Shown: positions 13,714 to 22,215, numbered from the stretch's first letter. The stretch: 22,513 bases of DNA from an uncultured Bacilli bacterium (GCA_947625425.1 CANQOH010000019.1:1-22513); one strand, 5' to 3'. Numbers and translations: made by a program. The notes: generated by a model from the letters alone, not told the origin.

Positions 13714-15864
13714 CTATTGTTTAGGTCCACTTCCAACAGATACTGTTTGACTTATTTCTTTAGCTTTATTCCTTAGATTTTTTAATTCATCTTGGACTTT
13801 ATGAGGATCGGCACTAATTGTGCCAATATTATTTCTAGTAGTATTAAATAAGATTTGATTAATATCACCATTATATTTAGTTTGACCTTCCCATAATAAT
13901 AATTCTTCGATATATTGAATAACAGATATATCTACACCATTACTTAATATAATACGGCCATTAGATGGAATATGGGGAGCGAAGATTTCTTCGATATATT
14001 GTTTTGCTGATATTACTGCACCATTTGGTAATTTCATTTTACGCTCTAATAAAGTTGGATTAATATAATTAGTTATTTCAACAGGATTAATTTCGAATTT
14101 TTCATTATCGTATTTAATTGATACTGCTCCGACGTTATTTCGAGTTTTTTCGGCCATATATCTTGGAAAATCACCATTATATTTTTCTTGGCATTCATAC
14201 ATAACGCCTTCTTCAATAAAATGTTGGACAGTCATTAAGCCGCCACTAGCAAGGATAACTACTCCGGTACTTGGTAAATGAGGAAAAACTATTTTTTGAA
14301 TATATTGTTTGGCTGGTATTAAAGCACCATTTGGTAATTTCATTTTTCTTTCCAGTAATGTTGGATTTATTGTTTGAATTATCGTTTGAAAATCTAAGGC
14401 ATCTAAATTAAGGTTTTGTTTTTGTTTTAAATCTGATTTTTGTCTTACCGGAGACTGAGCTTTATTTGCCATTGTCTTCATTCTTTCTACTGTTTTTAAA
14501 TCAAAACAGTATTTGTCAGGATCAATACCATGTTGTCTAGCAGTATTTTTAATTTGGGCTTGTACTGATGAAACAAAGTTAGGATCATTTTTGACAATGT
14601 TAGGTGTTATTTGTTGAATTATTTTTTCTAAATCATAGCCAGTAAAAGATATTTTTTTATCATTTCTTACTCTAATATTAACTGTTTCCATATCTTTATA
14701 GCTACCATTACAAACTTTAGATAAATTAAATCCTATTTGAGCTCTTAATATGTTATAAAGGTTTTGTTGAAATCGAGGATATCTAATATCTTGTAGTGAA
14801 TATCCTAATCTATTTATAACACTAGATGGATTATAAATCTTACCAGTATGTTGAGCAACTCTTTTATCATTATCTTCATAATAAGCAAATTTATGCTCTA
14901 AATCATTTAATAAATTTTCAGTAGATTTCATAGCAAGATAATCTTGAAAAGTTACTTTTTGACCTTTATAGATAATTTGCATATTTCGATGATCCATAAT
15001 CCATTTTTTGGTTACTTGTTCGATGGCAGGTTCAATGGCATCAGCTCTTATTTCATTAAATGAGTGATTTTTTCCATCAGGAGTTCTACTTGGTTCAGAT
15101 CCGTATCCAATCCAACCATCTATTTGACCAGTTAAAACTGGTGGCTCTTTAGTTTTAAATACTAATTCAGGATGTTCTTTTTTTATTTCTCGTAAAACTT
15201 CTATATATTTAGTTAAAGTATCAGATGATGAATAAATAACAATAGTATCATCACGATTAGCATATTGATCAAATTTAAAATAATATGGTAAGTGATGTTG
15301 ATCACATTTTTCAACAAAATATGTAATCATTTTATAAGTATCTAAAGATTCAGTATTTAAATATAACCTATGCTCTATATGGGGGTATTTATCTTTTTTA
15401 GCAGTAAGATATCTAGAACATACATGGACCCAACCACTAGTACTACCTAGAGCACTCCATCTATACTTATCTAAGGCTTCTTCTAATTCCTTATCGCCTT
15501 TTTTTCCAAAAAATATGTCATTAGCTTCTTGCATGGTTGATACATCAGGAACTCTTTTTAAATAATTACGCATTTTAATAAAGTCTTGGCCATAATTGCC
15601 ATGTTTATATAATTCTACGAATTCATCTCTAGTCATAGCAACAATGCTATTCTTCCATTTATTAAATAACATCGCATAAAATTTATCAGCGTCATCACGG
15701 TAATATTGGCCTTTATTATAAGTCTTTTTAGTTGTCTCGGTTAAGCGACTATAATATCCACCTAAGCCTTTAGAACTATTAGCATAAGCTGTTATTAATT
15801 TTTCTATAACTTTTGGATCATCAATAGGATTTTTAATTTGATTATATAAATCTATTAATTCCAT
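13714..15864 (-). CDS. 716-aa protein with HopA1-like core and tandem C-terminal repeats
   Basis: Residues ~160-290 carry a pattern I associate with HopA1-type proteins (type III effectors and class V lanthipeptide lyases): HRLYLNTE (165-172), then YYFKFDQYANRDDTIVIYS (194-212) with K197, R204 and D205/D206, and a SFNEIR segment (268-273). This resemblance is by eye and tentative. Residues 1-150 are helical. The C-terminus holds two 84-residue repeats (499-582 and 601-684), each starting INPTLLERKMKLPNGA and ending RNN-h-G-x-h-S. Within each repeat a shorter NG-x-x-h-x-x-x-QYIEE unit occurs twice, and a fifth diverged copy may lie near 298-310. No signal peptide or membrane helix. It follows the 176-aa gene by 12 bases with a GGAGGTAA site. 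Function unknown. Confidence 0.75.
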   Translation of the reverse strand: MELIDLYNQIKNPIDDPKVIEKLITAYANSSKGLGGYYSRLTETTKKTYNKGQYYRDDADKFYAMLFNKWKNSIVAMTRDEFVELYKHGNYGQDFIKMRNYLKRVPDVSTMQEANDIFFGKKGDKELEEALDKYRWSALGSTSGWVHVCSRYLTAKKDKYPHIEHRLYLNTESLDTYKMITYFVEKCDQHHLPYYFKFDQYANRDDTIVIYSSSDTLTKYIEVLREIKKEHPELVFKTKEPPVLTGQIDGWIGYGSEPSRTPDGKNHSFNEIRADAIEPAIEQVTKKWIMDHRNMQIIYKGQKVTFQDYLAMKSTENLLNDLEHKFAYYEDNDKRVAQHTGKIYNPSSVINRLGYSLQDIRYPRFQQNLYNILRAQIGFNLSKVCNGSYKDMETVNIRVRNDKKISFTGYDLEKIIQQITPNIVKNDPNFVSSVQAQIKNTARQHGIDPDKYCFDLKTVERMKTMANKAQSPVRQKSDLKQKQNLNLDALDFQTIIQTINPTLLERKMKLPNGALIPAKQYIQKIVFPHLPSTGVVILASGGLMTVQHFIEEGVMYECQEKYNGDFPRYMAEKTRNNVGAVSIKYDNEKFEINPVEITNYINPTLLERKMKLPNGAVISAKQYIEEIFAPHIPSNGRIILSNGVDISVIQYIEELLLWEGQTKYNGDINQILFNTTRNNIGTISADPHKVQDELKNLRNKAKEISQTVSVGSGPKQ
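13813..14064 (-). repeat. C-terminal protein repeat B (84 codons)
   Basis: Encodes residues 601-684 of the 716-aa protein. The DNA of the first ~16 codons is still visibly similar to repeat A, so the duplication is fairly recent or under conversion. Confidence 0.8.
14119..14370 (-). repeat. C-terminal protein repeat A (84 codons)
   Basis: Encodes residues 499-582. It is separated from repeat B by an 18-residue linker. Identical opening INPTLLERKMKLPNGA in both copies. Confidence 0.8.
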
Positions 15865-15876
15865 ATATTACCTCCG

Positions 15877-16407
15877 TTATTGTTCAGAGTTTTCTATTTG
15901 AACTTGAAATTTTTTTGTTTCTTCTTCAATTAATTTTTTAAATTCTAAAAGATTACTAAGTTTGGTAAATTCTTCAATTTCTTGATCATATGTACCAACG
16001 ATTTTAAAATAATTATTATAAGTTATTTCCCAGTGGGTAAATCTATTAGGGGCTTCGTTGGTGAAATAATTATTCTTTAAATTTCTTAAATCAAATTGTT
16101 CAAGTTTTTGAATTAATGTATCTGGATTCTCTATTTCTTGGGTATAAGTATCAATAGTATTTTCATTAATGTTTTCTCGACTTATACAAGTATGTGATAT
16201 AGTCTTTTTCCAATCTAATTTATTTTTAGCAAAATTATATTCACAAGTTAACTCGATACTTGTTGATATTGGCATGTCTAATTCAACATCACCAGAATTC
16301 CAATAATAGTGTTTTAGTTTTAATTGAGTTAATTCATATTCTGTTTTTTTTCTTTCTACCTTGATATTATCGATAGCATTACTAAAATCATCATATTCAC
16401 TATTCAT
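15877..16407 (-). CDS. Unrecognised 176-aa acidic soluble protein
   Basis: I do not recognise the family. The start is taken as the ATG at 16407, because a GGAGG site lies 8 bases before it; an ATG at 16422 is in frame but abuts that site and has no ribosome-binding site of its own. The product is soluble: an N-terminal helix (to about 45), a beta-rich middle with alternating aromatic and Thr residues (ELDMPISTSIELTCEYNFA and HWEITYNNYFKIVGTY), and a C-terminal acidic helix. It lies 12 bases upstream of the 716-aa HopA1-like gene, sharing the terminator at 13682-13705. The tight pairing suggests a chaperone or partner of that protein, which is inference only. Confidence 0.7.
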   Translation of the reverse strand: MNSEYDDFSNAIDNIKVERKKTEYELTQLKLKHYYWNSGDVELDMPISTSIELTCEYNFAKNKLDWKKTISHTCISRENINENTIDTYTQEIENPDTLIQKLEQFDLRNLKNNYFTNEAPNRFTHWEITYNNYFKIVGTYDQEIEEFTKLSNLLEFKKLIEEETKKFQVQIENSEQ

Positions 16408-16483
16408 ATATAGATCCTCCATATTATAAATATATCATAAATAAGCAGGTTTGTATTGAGTAAAATTGTTTAATTTAAAATAA

Positions 16484-16513
16484 ACAAAAAGCTAGATCTT
16501 TCGAGCTAGCTTT
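16484..16513 (-). terminator. Intrinsic terminator of the ABC transporter operon
   Basis: 8-bp stem AAAGCTAG (16488-16495) / CTAGCTTT (16506-16513), extended inside by TC/GA around a TTTC loop (GAAA on the minus strand), then TTGTTT. A smaller A/T hairpin (16529-16550) lies between it and the stop codon at 16551. The stem is related to the hairpin at 20587-20606. Confidence 0.8.
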
Positions 16514-16550
16514 AAGGTAATCTATTATTTCAAAAATTATATTTTTTGAA

Positions 16551-17618
16551 TTAAGTTATTTTATATTCTTTTTTTGATTTACAATATATAACAAAATATA
16601 GGATAAAGACTAATAAAATAATTATAATTACAATTGGAATTATGAATAAATAATTACTTTTAAAATTAAATAGTTCTAACAAGATAAAGTTATCAATACA
16701 AAAGATATTAGGTATTATTAAGCAAACTATTTCATATAATACTAAACTAACAATAAAACTTATCATTAAGATTTTTAAATAATAATCAATATATGACTTT
16801 ACAATATCTCCTTCTGTATATCCTAAAGCAAACTGAATAAATCTTGTTTCTTTAGTTCCGTTATATAAAATTGTTGAAACAATGATAATCATTAAGAATA
16901 TAAATATAGTCATAATTAGAGATATAAATAATATCATTTTTAGTATGCTTTGATATATATTTATTTCCTCTAAACCGCTAGGATTATACAATGAAGCACT
17001 ACTTTCAATATTGGATAATACTTTGTCTAAATTTCTATAATGATCTATTATTATTCTTGTATTATCTGATTGATAATCAATCAATTGTAACAAATAATTT
17101 ATGTTTCCTAAATTATAATAAACGTTGGATGAAGACGAATTAGATTCAAATATTCCAACTATATTAAAATCAACACTTATATCGTCATTTAGTTTAAAAC
17201 TAACTTTTTTATCTAATAGTTTACTTAAATCTATGTTTTTTTCATAAGACGATATATTAACTATAATTTCATTTTTATTTTTAGGATATCTACCTTTAAC
17301 TATTTTAGGCATATCATTTTGTAATAACGGTATAATATTGAATGAACCTAGAGTATCACATTTTAATTTAAGAGATGGATAATCTGGATAAACAAATAAA
17401 ACATTTTGCATTTTATTTAATTTATTTATAAGCTCTTCAGAACTATCATAAATAATTATTTCTCTGTTATAGTAATTATCATAAATCTGTTTTTCAACAT
17501 TATTTTGAACACTAAACGAATATTTAAAAAGGAATAATAAACTCAAAAATAAAATACTTAAAATTACAATTAAAATCCAATTGTATTTTTGTCTAATAAT
17601 TCTTTTTATATTGTACAT
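16551..17618 (-). CDS. FtsX/MacB-type ABC transporter permease (second permease)
   Basis: 355 aa. Topology of the FtsX family: one N-terminal membrane helix (about 14-34), a large extracytoplasmic domain (35-220), then three C-terminal helices near 222-252, 275-297 and 320-346. It forms the membrane part of a type VII ABC exporter with the permease and ATPase encoded just upstream; such machines move lipids, peptides or antibiotics, or work mechanically on the envelope. Its ATG lies one base after the stop of the first permease, whose last codons supply the AGGAA ribosome-binding site. It is the last gene of the operon. Confidence 0.85.
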   Translation of the reverse strand: MYNIKRIIRQKYNWILIVILSILFLSLLFLFKYSFSVQNNVEKQIYDNYYNREIIIYDSSEELINKLNKMQNVLFVYPDYPSLKLKCDTLGSFNIIPLLQNDMPKIVKGRYPKNKNEIIVNISSYEKNIDLSKLLDKKVSFKLNDDISVDFNIVGIFESNSSSSNVYYNLGNINYLLQLIDYQSDNTRIIIDHYRNLDKVLSNIESSASLYNPSGLEEINIYQSILKMILFISLIMTIFIFLMIIIVSTILYNGTKETRFIQFALGYTEGDIVKSYIDYYLKILMISFIVSLVLYEIVCLIIPNIFCIDNFILLELFNFKSNYLFIIPIVIIIILLVFILYFVIYCKSKKEYKIT

Positions 17619-17619
17619 A

Positions 17620-18816
17620 TTATTCCTCAGATGAATATTTAGAGAGTATTAATATTTTCATTATTAATATAAATAATGTAACAATAAATAATTCTATAAT
17701 TGAGTTAATAAATGCTTTAGGTGAAATTAAAATAGGAATGTTATTGAAGGATGAAAGATAAAATGGAATTAGTTTTCTAAATATAATTACCATTATTTGC
17801 AAAATAACAACTTCAGAAATTACCCCAAGTAGAAATAAAATAATTGATTCAAATATGTAATTTAAAATTAGATTTTTATTTGAATAACCTAAAATCTTAT
17901 TCAATGCAATAGTGTCCTTAGATAATAAAATGTTAAAATAATTAATTGTTATTGATATGAAAATAGTGATTAGAAATATACCATATCCTATATACACTAA
18001 AGTATCCATTGACTCTATAGCTACTTTGTTATGTAAATAAACTTTTGAATTTGGATAATAGCCCATATTATTTAAAGTATTTATAACTTTTTCTTCATAT
18101 AAAATATTTTTTAATTCAAAATATAAATAATTATTTTTTAAATTTAAAACTTCTTTGTTAATCTTTTCTGTAGTTTTATAATTTGCATAACAACGGCGAT
18201 AATTTTTGTTTAAAATATCATTATCGTACAATCCTACTAGTCGTATTTTAAATTCTTTTGGATTAGTTTCATCAATATATTTAAGTGTTAATGTTTTTCC
18301 AACATAAGCACTCAAATCAATTTGTCTTGTTTTGTCTACACCATCTGGTATTTCAAATGGATAGTAAGTTCTTGGACAAATCATTGCCATTTCGTCGTTT
18401 GAGGTTAAGTCTTTGCCCTCTACTGCATCTATTGTTCCTACAACACCATCTAATGCTATTCCTACTCCTTCTTCAGAATCTGGATAATATTGTGATAATT
18501 CTTTAATATCCCAAAAATTAGAATAACTATATCTACCGAATACTCCTTCTACTTCATCCATAGAATTTAATAAATGTGATAATTCATCAATTTTTTTTGT
18601 AGTTTCCTGACTTTCGGTGTCAGCTATTTTTATGGAAAAAATTCTGTTATCTATCCAATTTAATAAATTTTCATTATAATATTTTGTTGCTGAATATGTT
18701 AAAGAATTAATCATTGTAGAAAAAGAAAAACAAATTCCTAACATTAATAAAACGATTAGATTTAATTTGTTTCTAAAAAATTTTTTTATTATAAATTTTA
18801 TTCTATCAATGATCAT
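17620..18816 (-). CDS. FtsX/MacB-type ABC transporter permease (first permease)
   Basis: 398 aa. N-terminal helix at about 16-36, an extracytoplasmic MacB-PCD-like domain to about 270, then three helices around 272-297, 312-340 and 365-390. The ATG overlaps the stop of the ATPase gene (ATGA at 18813-18816), showing coupled translation. Two unequal permeases plus one ATPase suggest a heterodimeric exporter. Substrate cannot be read from sequence; the neighbouring membrane-bound XRE regulator favours a peptide- or envelope-stress-responsive system. Confidence 0.88.
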   Translation of the reverse strand: MIIDRIKFIIKKFFRNKLNLIVLLMLGICFSFSTMINSLTYSATKYYNENLLNWIDNRIFSIKIADTESQETTKKIDELSHLLNSMDEVEGVFGRYSYSNFWDIKELSQYYPDSEEGVGIALDGVVGTIDAVEGKDLTSNDEMAMICPRTYYPFEIPDGVDKTRQIDLSAYVGKTLTLKYIDETNPKEFKIRLVGLYDNDILNKNYRRCYANYKTTEKINKEVLNLKNNYLYFELKNILYEEKVINTLNNMGYYPNSKVYLHNKVAIESMDTLVYIGYGIFLITIFISITINYFNILLSKDTIALNKILGYSNKNLILNYIFESIILFLLGVISEVVILQIMVIIFRKLIPFYLSSFNNIPILISPKAFINSIIELFIVTLFILIMKILILSKYSSEE

Positions 18817-19490
18817 AATACTTTTCCTTCTTTTAATTCTATTACTATATCCGCATATGAAATAGCGTCCTTACTATGACTAACCATTATTACACACTTC
18901 CCGGCTTTGCTCATCTCTTTTAATTTTTTGAACACAAATTCTTCGTTTTTTAAATCTAAGTTTCCTGTTGGCTCATCAGCTAAAATTATCATTGAATTAT
19001 TAGCTAATGCTCTGGCTATAGCTACTCTTTGTTGTTCTCCACCTGATAGTTCTTTGGGAAAATGTCTAATCCTGTCTTTTAAACCAACTTGCTCTAACAG
19101 TATGCTACTTTTGTTTATAATTTCTTTCCTATTTCTATATTTTTTATTAATTATCATCGGTATAATTACATTTTCTTGGGCAGTTAAATATTTATCTAGA
19201 TAATAATCTTGAAAAATATAGCCAATTTTTTCATTTCTTATTTTGGCAAGATCTTTATTATTCATTTTGTCTATATTATTGTCTTCGAAATATATTTCAC
19301 CTGAGGTAGGTCTATCAATTAAACCTAATAACTTTAATAGTGTACTTTTACCACTACCGCTATGACCGGTTATTAAATAGAATTTTCCATATTCAAAATT
19401 TAAATTAATATTTTTAAGTGCTTCAATTTTTTTTGCTTTAGAACCATATACTTTATTTATTTCTTTTATACTTATCGCATTTCCATTCAT
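18813..19490 (-). CDS. ABC transporter ATP-binding protein (MacB/LolD type)
   Basis: 225 aa, a complete nucleotide-binding domain. Walker A GHSGSGKST (about 42-50), Q-loop in YIFQDYYLD, ABC signature LSGGEQQR, Walker B IILADEPTGNLD and H-loop VSHS. The LADEPTGNLD sequence is characteristic of the LolD/MacB/FtsE branch that pairs with FtsX-like permeases, which are encoded immediately downstream. Start ATG at 19490 with an AAGGTGAG site. Operon order is ATPase, permease, permease. It diverges from the XRE regulator gene. Confidence 0.95.
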   Translation of the reverse strand: MNGNAISIKEINKVYGSKAKKIEALKNINLNFEYGKFYLITGHSGSGKSTLLKLLGLIDRPTSGEIYFEDNNIDKMNNKDLAKIRNEKIGYIFQDYYLDKYLTAQENVIIPMIINKKYRNRKEIINKSSILLEQVGLKDRIRHFPKELSGGEQQRVAIARALANNSMIILADEPTGNLDLKNEEFVFKKLKEMSKAGKCVIMVSHSKDAISYADIVIELKEGKVL

Positions 19491-19550
19491 TTATCTCACC
19501 TTCTATATGTGTTAATCATAACAATAATATAATTTTTTTAAACACCTTCT

Positions 19551-19569
19551 AAATCTACTTTGTAGATTT
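19551..19569. promoter_or_regulatory. Inverted repeat, candidate operator between ABC operon and XRE gene
   Basis: AAATCTAC (19551-19558), TTT spacer, GTAGATTT (19562-19569): a perfect 8-bp inverted repeat in the divergent intergenic region, upstream of the AT-rich promoter region of the ABC operon. Not followed by a T-run in either direction, so a protein-binding site is more likely than a terminator. Confidence 0.5.
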
Positions 19570-19603
19570 TAAGGCGACTCTTATATGAATAGACTGGCTT
19601 TAG

Positions 19604-19632
19604 TTGTTTTAAAAAGATTATTATGATAAAAT
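19604..19632 (+). promoter_or_regulatory. Promoter of the XRE regulator gene
   Basis: TTGTTT (19604-19609), 17-base spacer, TAAAAT (19627-19632), 21 bases upstream of the ATG at 19654, with a TTAGGAGGG ribosome-binding site between. Confidence 0.65.
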
Positions 19633-19653
19633 AAAGAGTGTTAGGAGGGTATT

Positions 19654-20457
19654 ATGAACTCAAATAATATAGGTAAATTTATTGCTGAACTACGTAAAGA
19701 GAAAAAAATGACACAAGATGAATTAGGTGAAGAATTAGGAATTAGCGGTAAAACTATTTCTAAATGGGAATGCGGAATAAATGTACCAGATTTTTCTAAT
19801 ATAGAAAGATTATCATCTTTTTTTCAAGTTTCTATTTTTGAAATTTTTAATGGTAAAAGATTAGATAATAGTGATATTCAAAAAATGAATAAAAATACGG
19901 CAAATAGCTTTAAATTTTACTTAAATGGTATTAAGAACAAATATATTAAAATTTTATCGTCCGTTATAATATTAGCATTAATTTTATTAATTGCTATTTT
20001 CTTTTTAAATAACTTTAACAAAAATAAAGTTTATTCAATTTCTAGTACTAATAATGACTATTCGGTAAGTGGATATCTAATTTTTAATCAAAAGCAAAAT
20101 CTCGTAATTATCAACAATATAAATTATCAAGGTGAAAAAGTTGGAACAATTGATGAACCATTAATTACTTATTTAAAAATTACATTGTATATTGATAATG
20201 ATACTATTATCTCATACGAAGGAAATAATAATGTTGAAGATAATTCAGAGACAAAATTGCTTAGTAGTGCTTTATCGACTATATCTTTATCTGCTATCGA
20301 AGACAAAGATTCTAATAAAAATCTAATTACTAATGATAAGAAAATTAAAAATCCTTACTTGCAAATTGATTATATTGACGATGATAATCAAGAAAATACT
20401 ATAAAAATAGATTTAAAATTGGATAAAATGTTTTCAAATAATAAATTATTTTACTAG
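19654..20457 (+). CDS. Membrane-anchored XRE-family transcriptional regulator
   Basis: 267 aa and the only plus-strand gene. The N-terminal HTH_3 domain (about 5-66) has the classic LRKEKKMTQDELGEELGIS recognition pattern, followed by KTISKWECG and the FFQVSIFEIFNG end. One membrane helix (about 98-118) is followed by a ~150-residue domain rich in Asn, Asp and Ser, predicted outside the membrane. The layout suggests a one-component sensor that binds DNA inside and senses a ligand outside. It diverges from the FtsX-type ABC operon with an inverted repeat between, so regulation of the exporter is the simplest reading. It ends at a strong terminator. Confidence 0.88.
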   Translation: MNSNNIGKFIAELRKEKKMTQDELGEELGISGKTISKWECGINVPDFSNIERLSSFFQVSIFEIFNGKRLDNSDIQKMNKNTANSFKFYLNGIKNKYIKILSSVIILALILLIAIFFLNNFNKNKVYSISSTNNDYSVSGYLIFNQKQNLVIINNINYQGEKVGTIDEPLITYLKITLYIDNDTIISYEGNNNVEDNSETKLLSSALSTISLSAIEDKDSNKNLITNDKKIKNPYLQIDYIDDDNQENTIKIDLKLDKMFSNNKLFY

Positions 20458-20503
20458 TTATAAAATCACTTTAAAAAGAGAATAGTTTAATGATTAATCA
20501 TTT

Positions 20504-20536
20504 AAAAAATAACATCACCTATTGATGTTATTTTTT
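20504..20536 (+). terminator. Strong terminator of the XRE gene
   Basis: 14-bp stem AAAAAATAACATCA (20504-20517) / TGATGTTATTTTTT (20523-20536), CCTAT loop, with A- and T-runs on both sides, so it can act in both directions. It marks the boundary between the chromosomal ABC/XRE block and the cassette to the right. Confidence 0.9.
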
Positions 20537-20569
20537 GGTATCTAGAAAAATTTAGAGTCCTCGCAAACT

Positions 20570-20578
20570 CTTATAAAA
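20570..20578. repeat. CTTATAAAA motif, copy 1 (possible recombination core)
   Basis: CTTATAAAA recurs at 22391-22399 and 22492-22500 in the same orientation. Copies 1 and 2 enclose the toxin-antitoxin module. The motif is short and AT-rich, so chance recurrence cannot be excluded. Confidence 0.4.
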
Positions 20579-20615
20579 ACAAAAATGCTAGGTCTTTCGA
20601 CCTAGCTTCAGGGGG
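20579..20615 (-). terminator. Hairpin-TTCAGGGGG unit, left copy (probable terminator of the TA operon)
   Basis: ACAAAAATG leads into GCTAGGTC (20587-20594), TTTC loop, GACCTAGC (20599-20606), then TTCAGGGGG. On the minus strand it is a GAAA-loop hairpin followed by ATTTTTGTTTTT, a good intrinsic terminator. The right copy at 22411-22447 keeps both flanks and the loop but has a completely different, still perfectly paired stem. Confidence 0.7.
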
Positions 20616-20708
20616 CATCAAAGTTTCGTACATTTTTATCTTTTTTTATAACATTTTTATTCATTTTTAACCAATTTTTAATCTTTTATTTTATTTTAGA
20701 TTAAATTG

Positions 20709-20730
20709 AATTTCTAAATTTTTAGAAATT
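20709..20730. repeat. 10-bp perfect inverted repeat next to tandem repeats
   Basis: AATTTCTAAA (20709-20718), TT, TTTAGAAATT (20721-20730), immediately left of the tandem TGCCACCTAAA pair. Could be a binding site for a recombinase or accessory factor. No counterpart of this inverted repeat was seen at the right end. Confidence 0.5.
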
Positions 20731-20752
20731 TGCCACCTAAATGCCACCTAAA
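20731..20752. repeat. Tandem 11-bp repeats TGCCACCTAAA x2 (att arm-like)
   Basis: Two identical adjacent copies, TGCCACCTAAA at 20731-20741 and 20742-20752. Tandem short repeats of this size are characteristic of arm-type binding sites of tyrosine integrases. A diverged pair occurs at 22334-22355 beyond the other end of the toxin-antitoxin genes. Confidence 0.65.
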
Positions 20753-20776
20753 ATTTTAATTGCTAAAATGCCTTTA

Positions 20777-20796
20777 TCTTTGATTATTTTCAAAGA
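20777..20796. other. Small hairpin downstream of the HigA-ImmA gene
   Basis: TCTTTGA (20777-20783) / TCAAAGA (20790-20796) with a 6-base loop, 11 bases after the stop of the antitoxin gene. It has no T-run on the minus strand, so it is at best a weak terminator; the better one is at 20579-20606. Confidence 0.3.
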
Positions 20797-20807
20797 ATCT
20801 TTTTGTT

Positions 20808-21899
20808 TTATACATCATCAACCCATCTATATCTATCCTTATACTGTGCCAAAAAAGTATAATCATTAATTTCTCTTTGTATTCTTCCAATAACAATTCC
20901 TGGCTTTACACATTGATTTTTCGCAAATTCTTTGATGGTGGTGATATCATATTTTCCGTTTTCTACAAATTTTTTATACTCTGTATTATTTATTAGTTCA
21001 TCTCGTGCAAAATTATCAGCTCTTTTTTCGACTTCGCTTTCTATAAAATAGTAGTCTATATATTGATCGCTAAAGTCATCATTTATTAGATGACCAATTT
21101 CATGAAATAATGTAAACCAAAAAATATCAGAAAAGGATTGGCGAATTGTCATACAAAGTAAGACCTTATCTTTCCTTTTTTGAATATATCCTTGAACAGG
21201 AGCCCCAACAAAATTATGTACAACATCAAAAACTATACCACATTCTAAAAAGATTCTTTTTAATTCTAAAATCATATCATTTGCTTCAAGAAACATAGTT
21301 TTTTTTATCTCTAAACATTTTTCTTTTAACAACTGCTTATTAAATTCATTCTTAACATTTATTTTTTCGGTTAAATACTCGCATATTCTTTTCCATGCAT
21401 ATAAAACATTAATATTTACTTTTATTTTTTTTGATCCCCTAAATGATACTTGTTGAAGAGGCAAATTTGGTATAGACAATAAATTGTTAACTTTTAAAAA
21501 TTTTCTCATATTTAAAAGTGTTAATGATTTATTCATACCCGTTTCTATTATTTTATTAGATTCACAATATTTGACAACATCTTTTAATTCATTTAATATT
21601 TCAAATTCCTCAGTTTCTATATTATTGATTTTTTCTAATTCTAATATTTCTTTATCATAATTACCTTGTAAATTAATCCAAAATTCTGTAGGAATTTCAA
21701 AAACATACTCTAATGAATTCGCAAATTTAGAAGATATATTTTTTTTACCACTTATTACTTCGCTAATATGCTTAGCAGAATAGCCTGTTCGAATAGCCAA
21801 TTCTTCTTGTGTCATTCCATTTTCTTCCAATAATTCTTTAATTGTTTCTCCAGGGTGTATTATCAAATCAAGGGATAATCCATTCATTTTTTCCATCAT
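20808..21899 (-). CDS. HigA-type antitoxin fused to ImmA/IrrE-like metallopeptidase domain
   Basis: 363 aa. Residues ~9-78 are a HigA-like HTH domain: HPGETIKELLEENGMTQEEL, then IRTGYSAKHISEVISGKKNIS and the FEIPTEFWINLQ end. The C-terminal half is a COG2856-type zincin: WFTLFHEIGHLIND with HExxH at 266-270, and a downstream V-E-K-R-A-D-N-F-A stretch with E291 as the likely third zinc ligand. Known of the family: HigA neutralises HigB and represses its own operon; the peptidase domain may promote regulated removal of the antitoxin. The first ATG (21899) follows a GGTGG-containing site inside the toxin gene, and the two frames overlap by 32 bases. About three times longer than a plain HigA. 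Confidence 0.88.
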   Translation of the reverse strand: MMEKMNGLSLDLIIHPGETIKELLEENGMTQEELAIRTGYSAKHISEVISGKKNISSKFANSLEYVFEIPTEFWINLQGNYDKEILELEKINNIETEEFEILNELKDVVKYCESNKIIETGMNKSLTLLNMRKFLKVNNLLSIPNLPLQQVSFRGSKKIKVNINVLYAWKRICEYLTEKINVKNEFNKQLLKEKCLEIKKTMFLEANDMILELKRIFLECGIVFDVVHNFVGAPVQGYIQKRKDKVLLCMTIRQSFSDIFWFTLFHEIGHLINDDFSDQYIDYYFIESEVEKRADNFARDELINNTEYKKFVENGKYDITTIKEFAKNQCVKPGIVIGRIQREINDYTFLAQYKDRYRWVDDV

Positions 21900-22215
21900 G
21901 ATATTCCACCACTCCTTTTATATTTATCTTTTTACATTCTTCCAAACCTTTATCGTCTAGTTCTTCTGATAATGGTTCTACTATTAATCTGTAATTCTTA
22001 TTTAAATGTATTCCAAATAAGTTATTTAAATTACCCGAAAGTGGGTGAGGTTTACCAATACCGTAATTTAAGTATTCTTTAAAATTTGGTGAGGCTTTCA
22101 TTTCGTTAAATCTTTGCATTATCATTCTTGCCATATCTAATCCAACTTTTTTTACTAATTTATCAGCATTTTCAACAATTTTTCTAACCTTAGAATCATG
22201 TATTTCTAGTTGCAA
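21868..22215 (-). CDS. HigB/ParE/RelE-superfamily toxin
   Basis: 115 aa. The C-terminal half carries the family pattern KPHPLSGNLNNLFGIHLNKNYRLIVEP (55-81): h-P-L-x-G then a Leu/Phe-Gly strand, and the N-Y-R-L-I-V strand with R76, the position of the key basic residue. Family role: ribosome-dependent mRNA cleavage or gyrase poisoning, blocked by the cognate antitoxin. The start is TTG at 22215, the only possible start in frame: a stop (TGA) lies five codons upstream, and a GAGGG site sits 8 bases before the TTG. Toxin first, antitoxin second is the HigBA order. A weak start codon may limit toxin synthesis. Confidence 0.85.
   Translation of the reverse strand: MQLEIHDSKVRKIVENADKLVKKVGLDMARMIMQRFNEMKASPNFKEYLNYGIGKPHPLSGNLNNLFGIHLNKNYRLIVEPLSEELDDKGLEECKKINIKGVVEYHDGKNEWIIP

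Noticed and set aside
18285..19203. Plus-strand ORFs of 73 and 98 codons inside the ABC operon
   Set aside because: Antisense shadows of the permease and ATPase genes; no ribosome-binding site and no family features.
20537..20807. Hidden small gene or tRNA fragment as integration target near the left hairpin
   Set aside because: No cloverleaf, CCA end or open frame with a ribosome-binding site could be seen; only repeats and hairpins are present.
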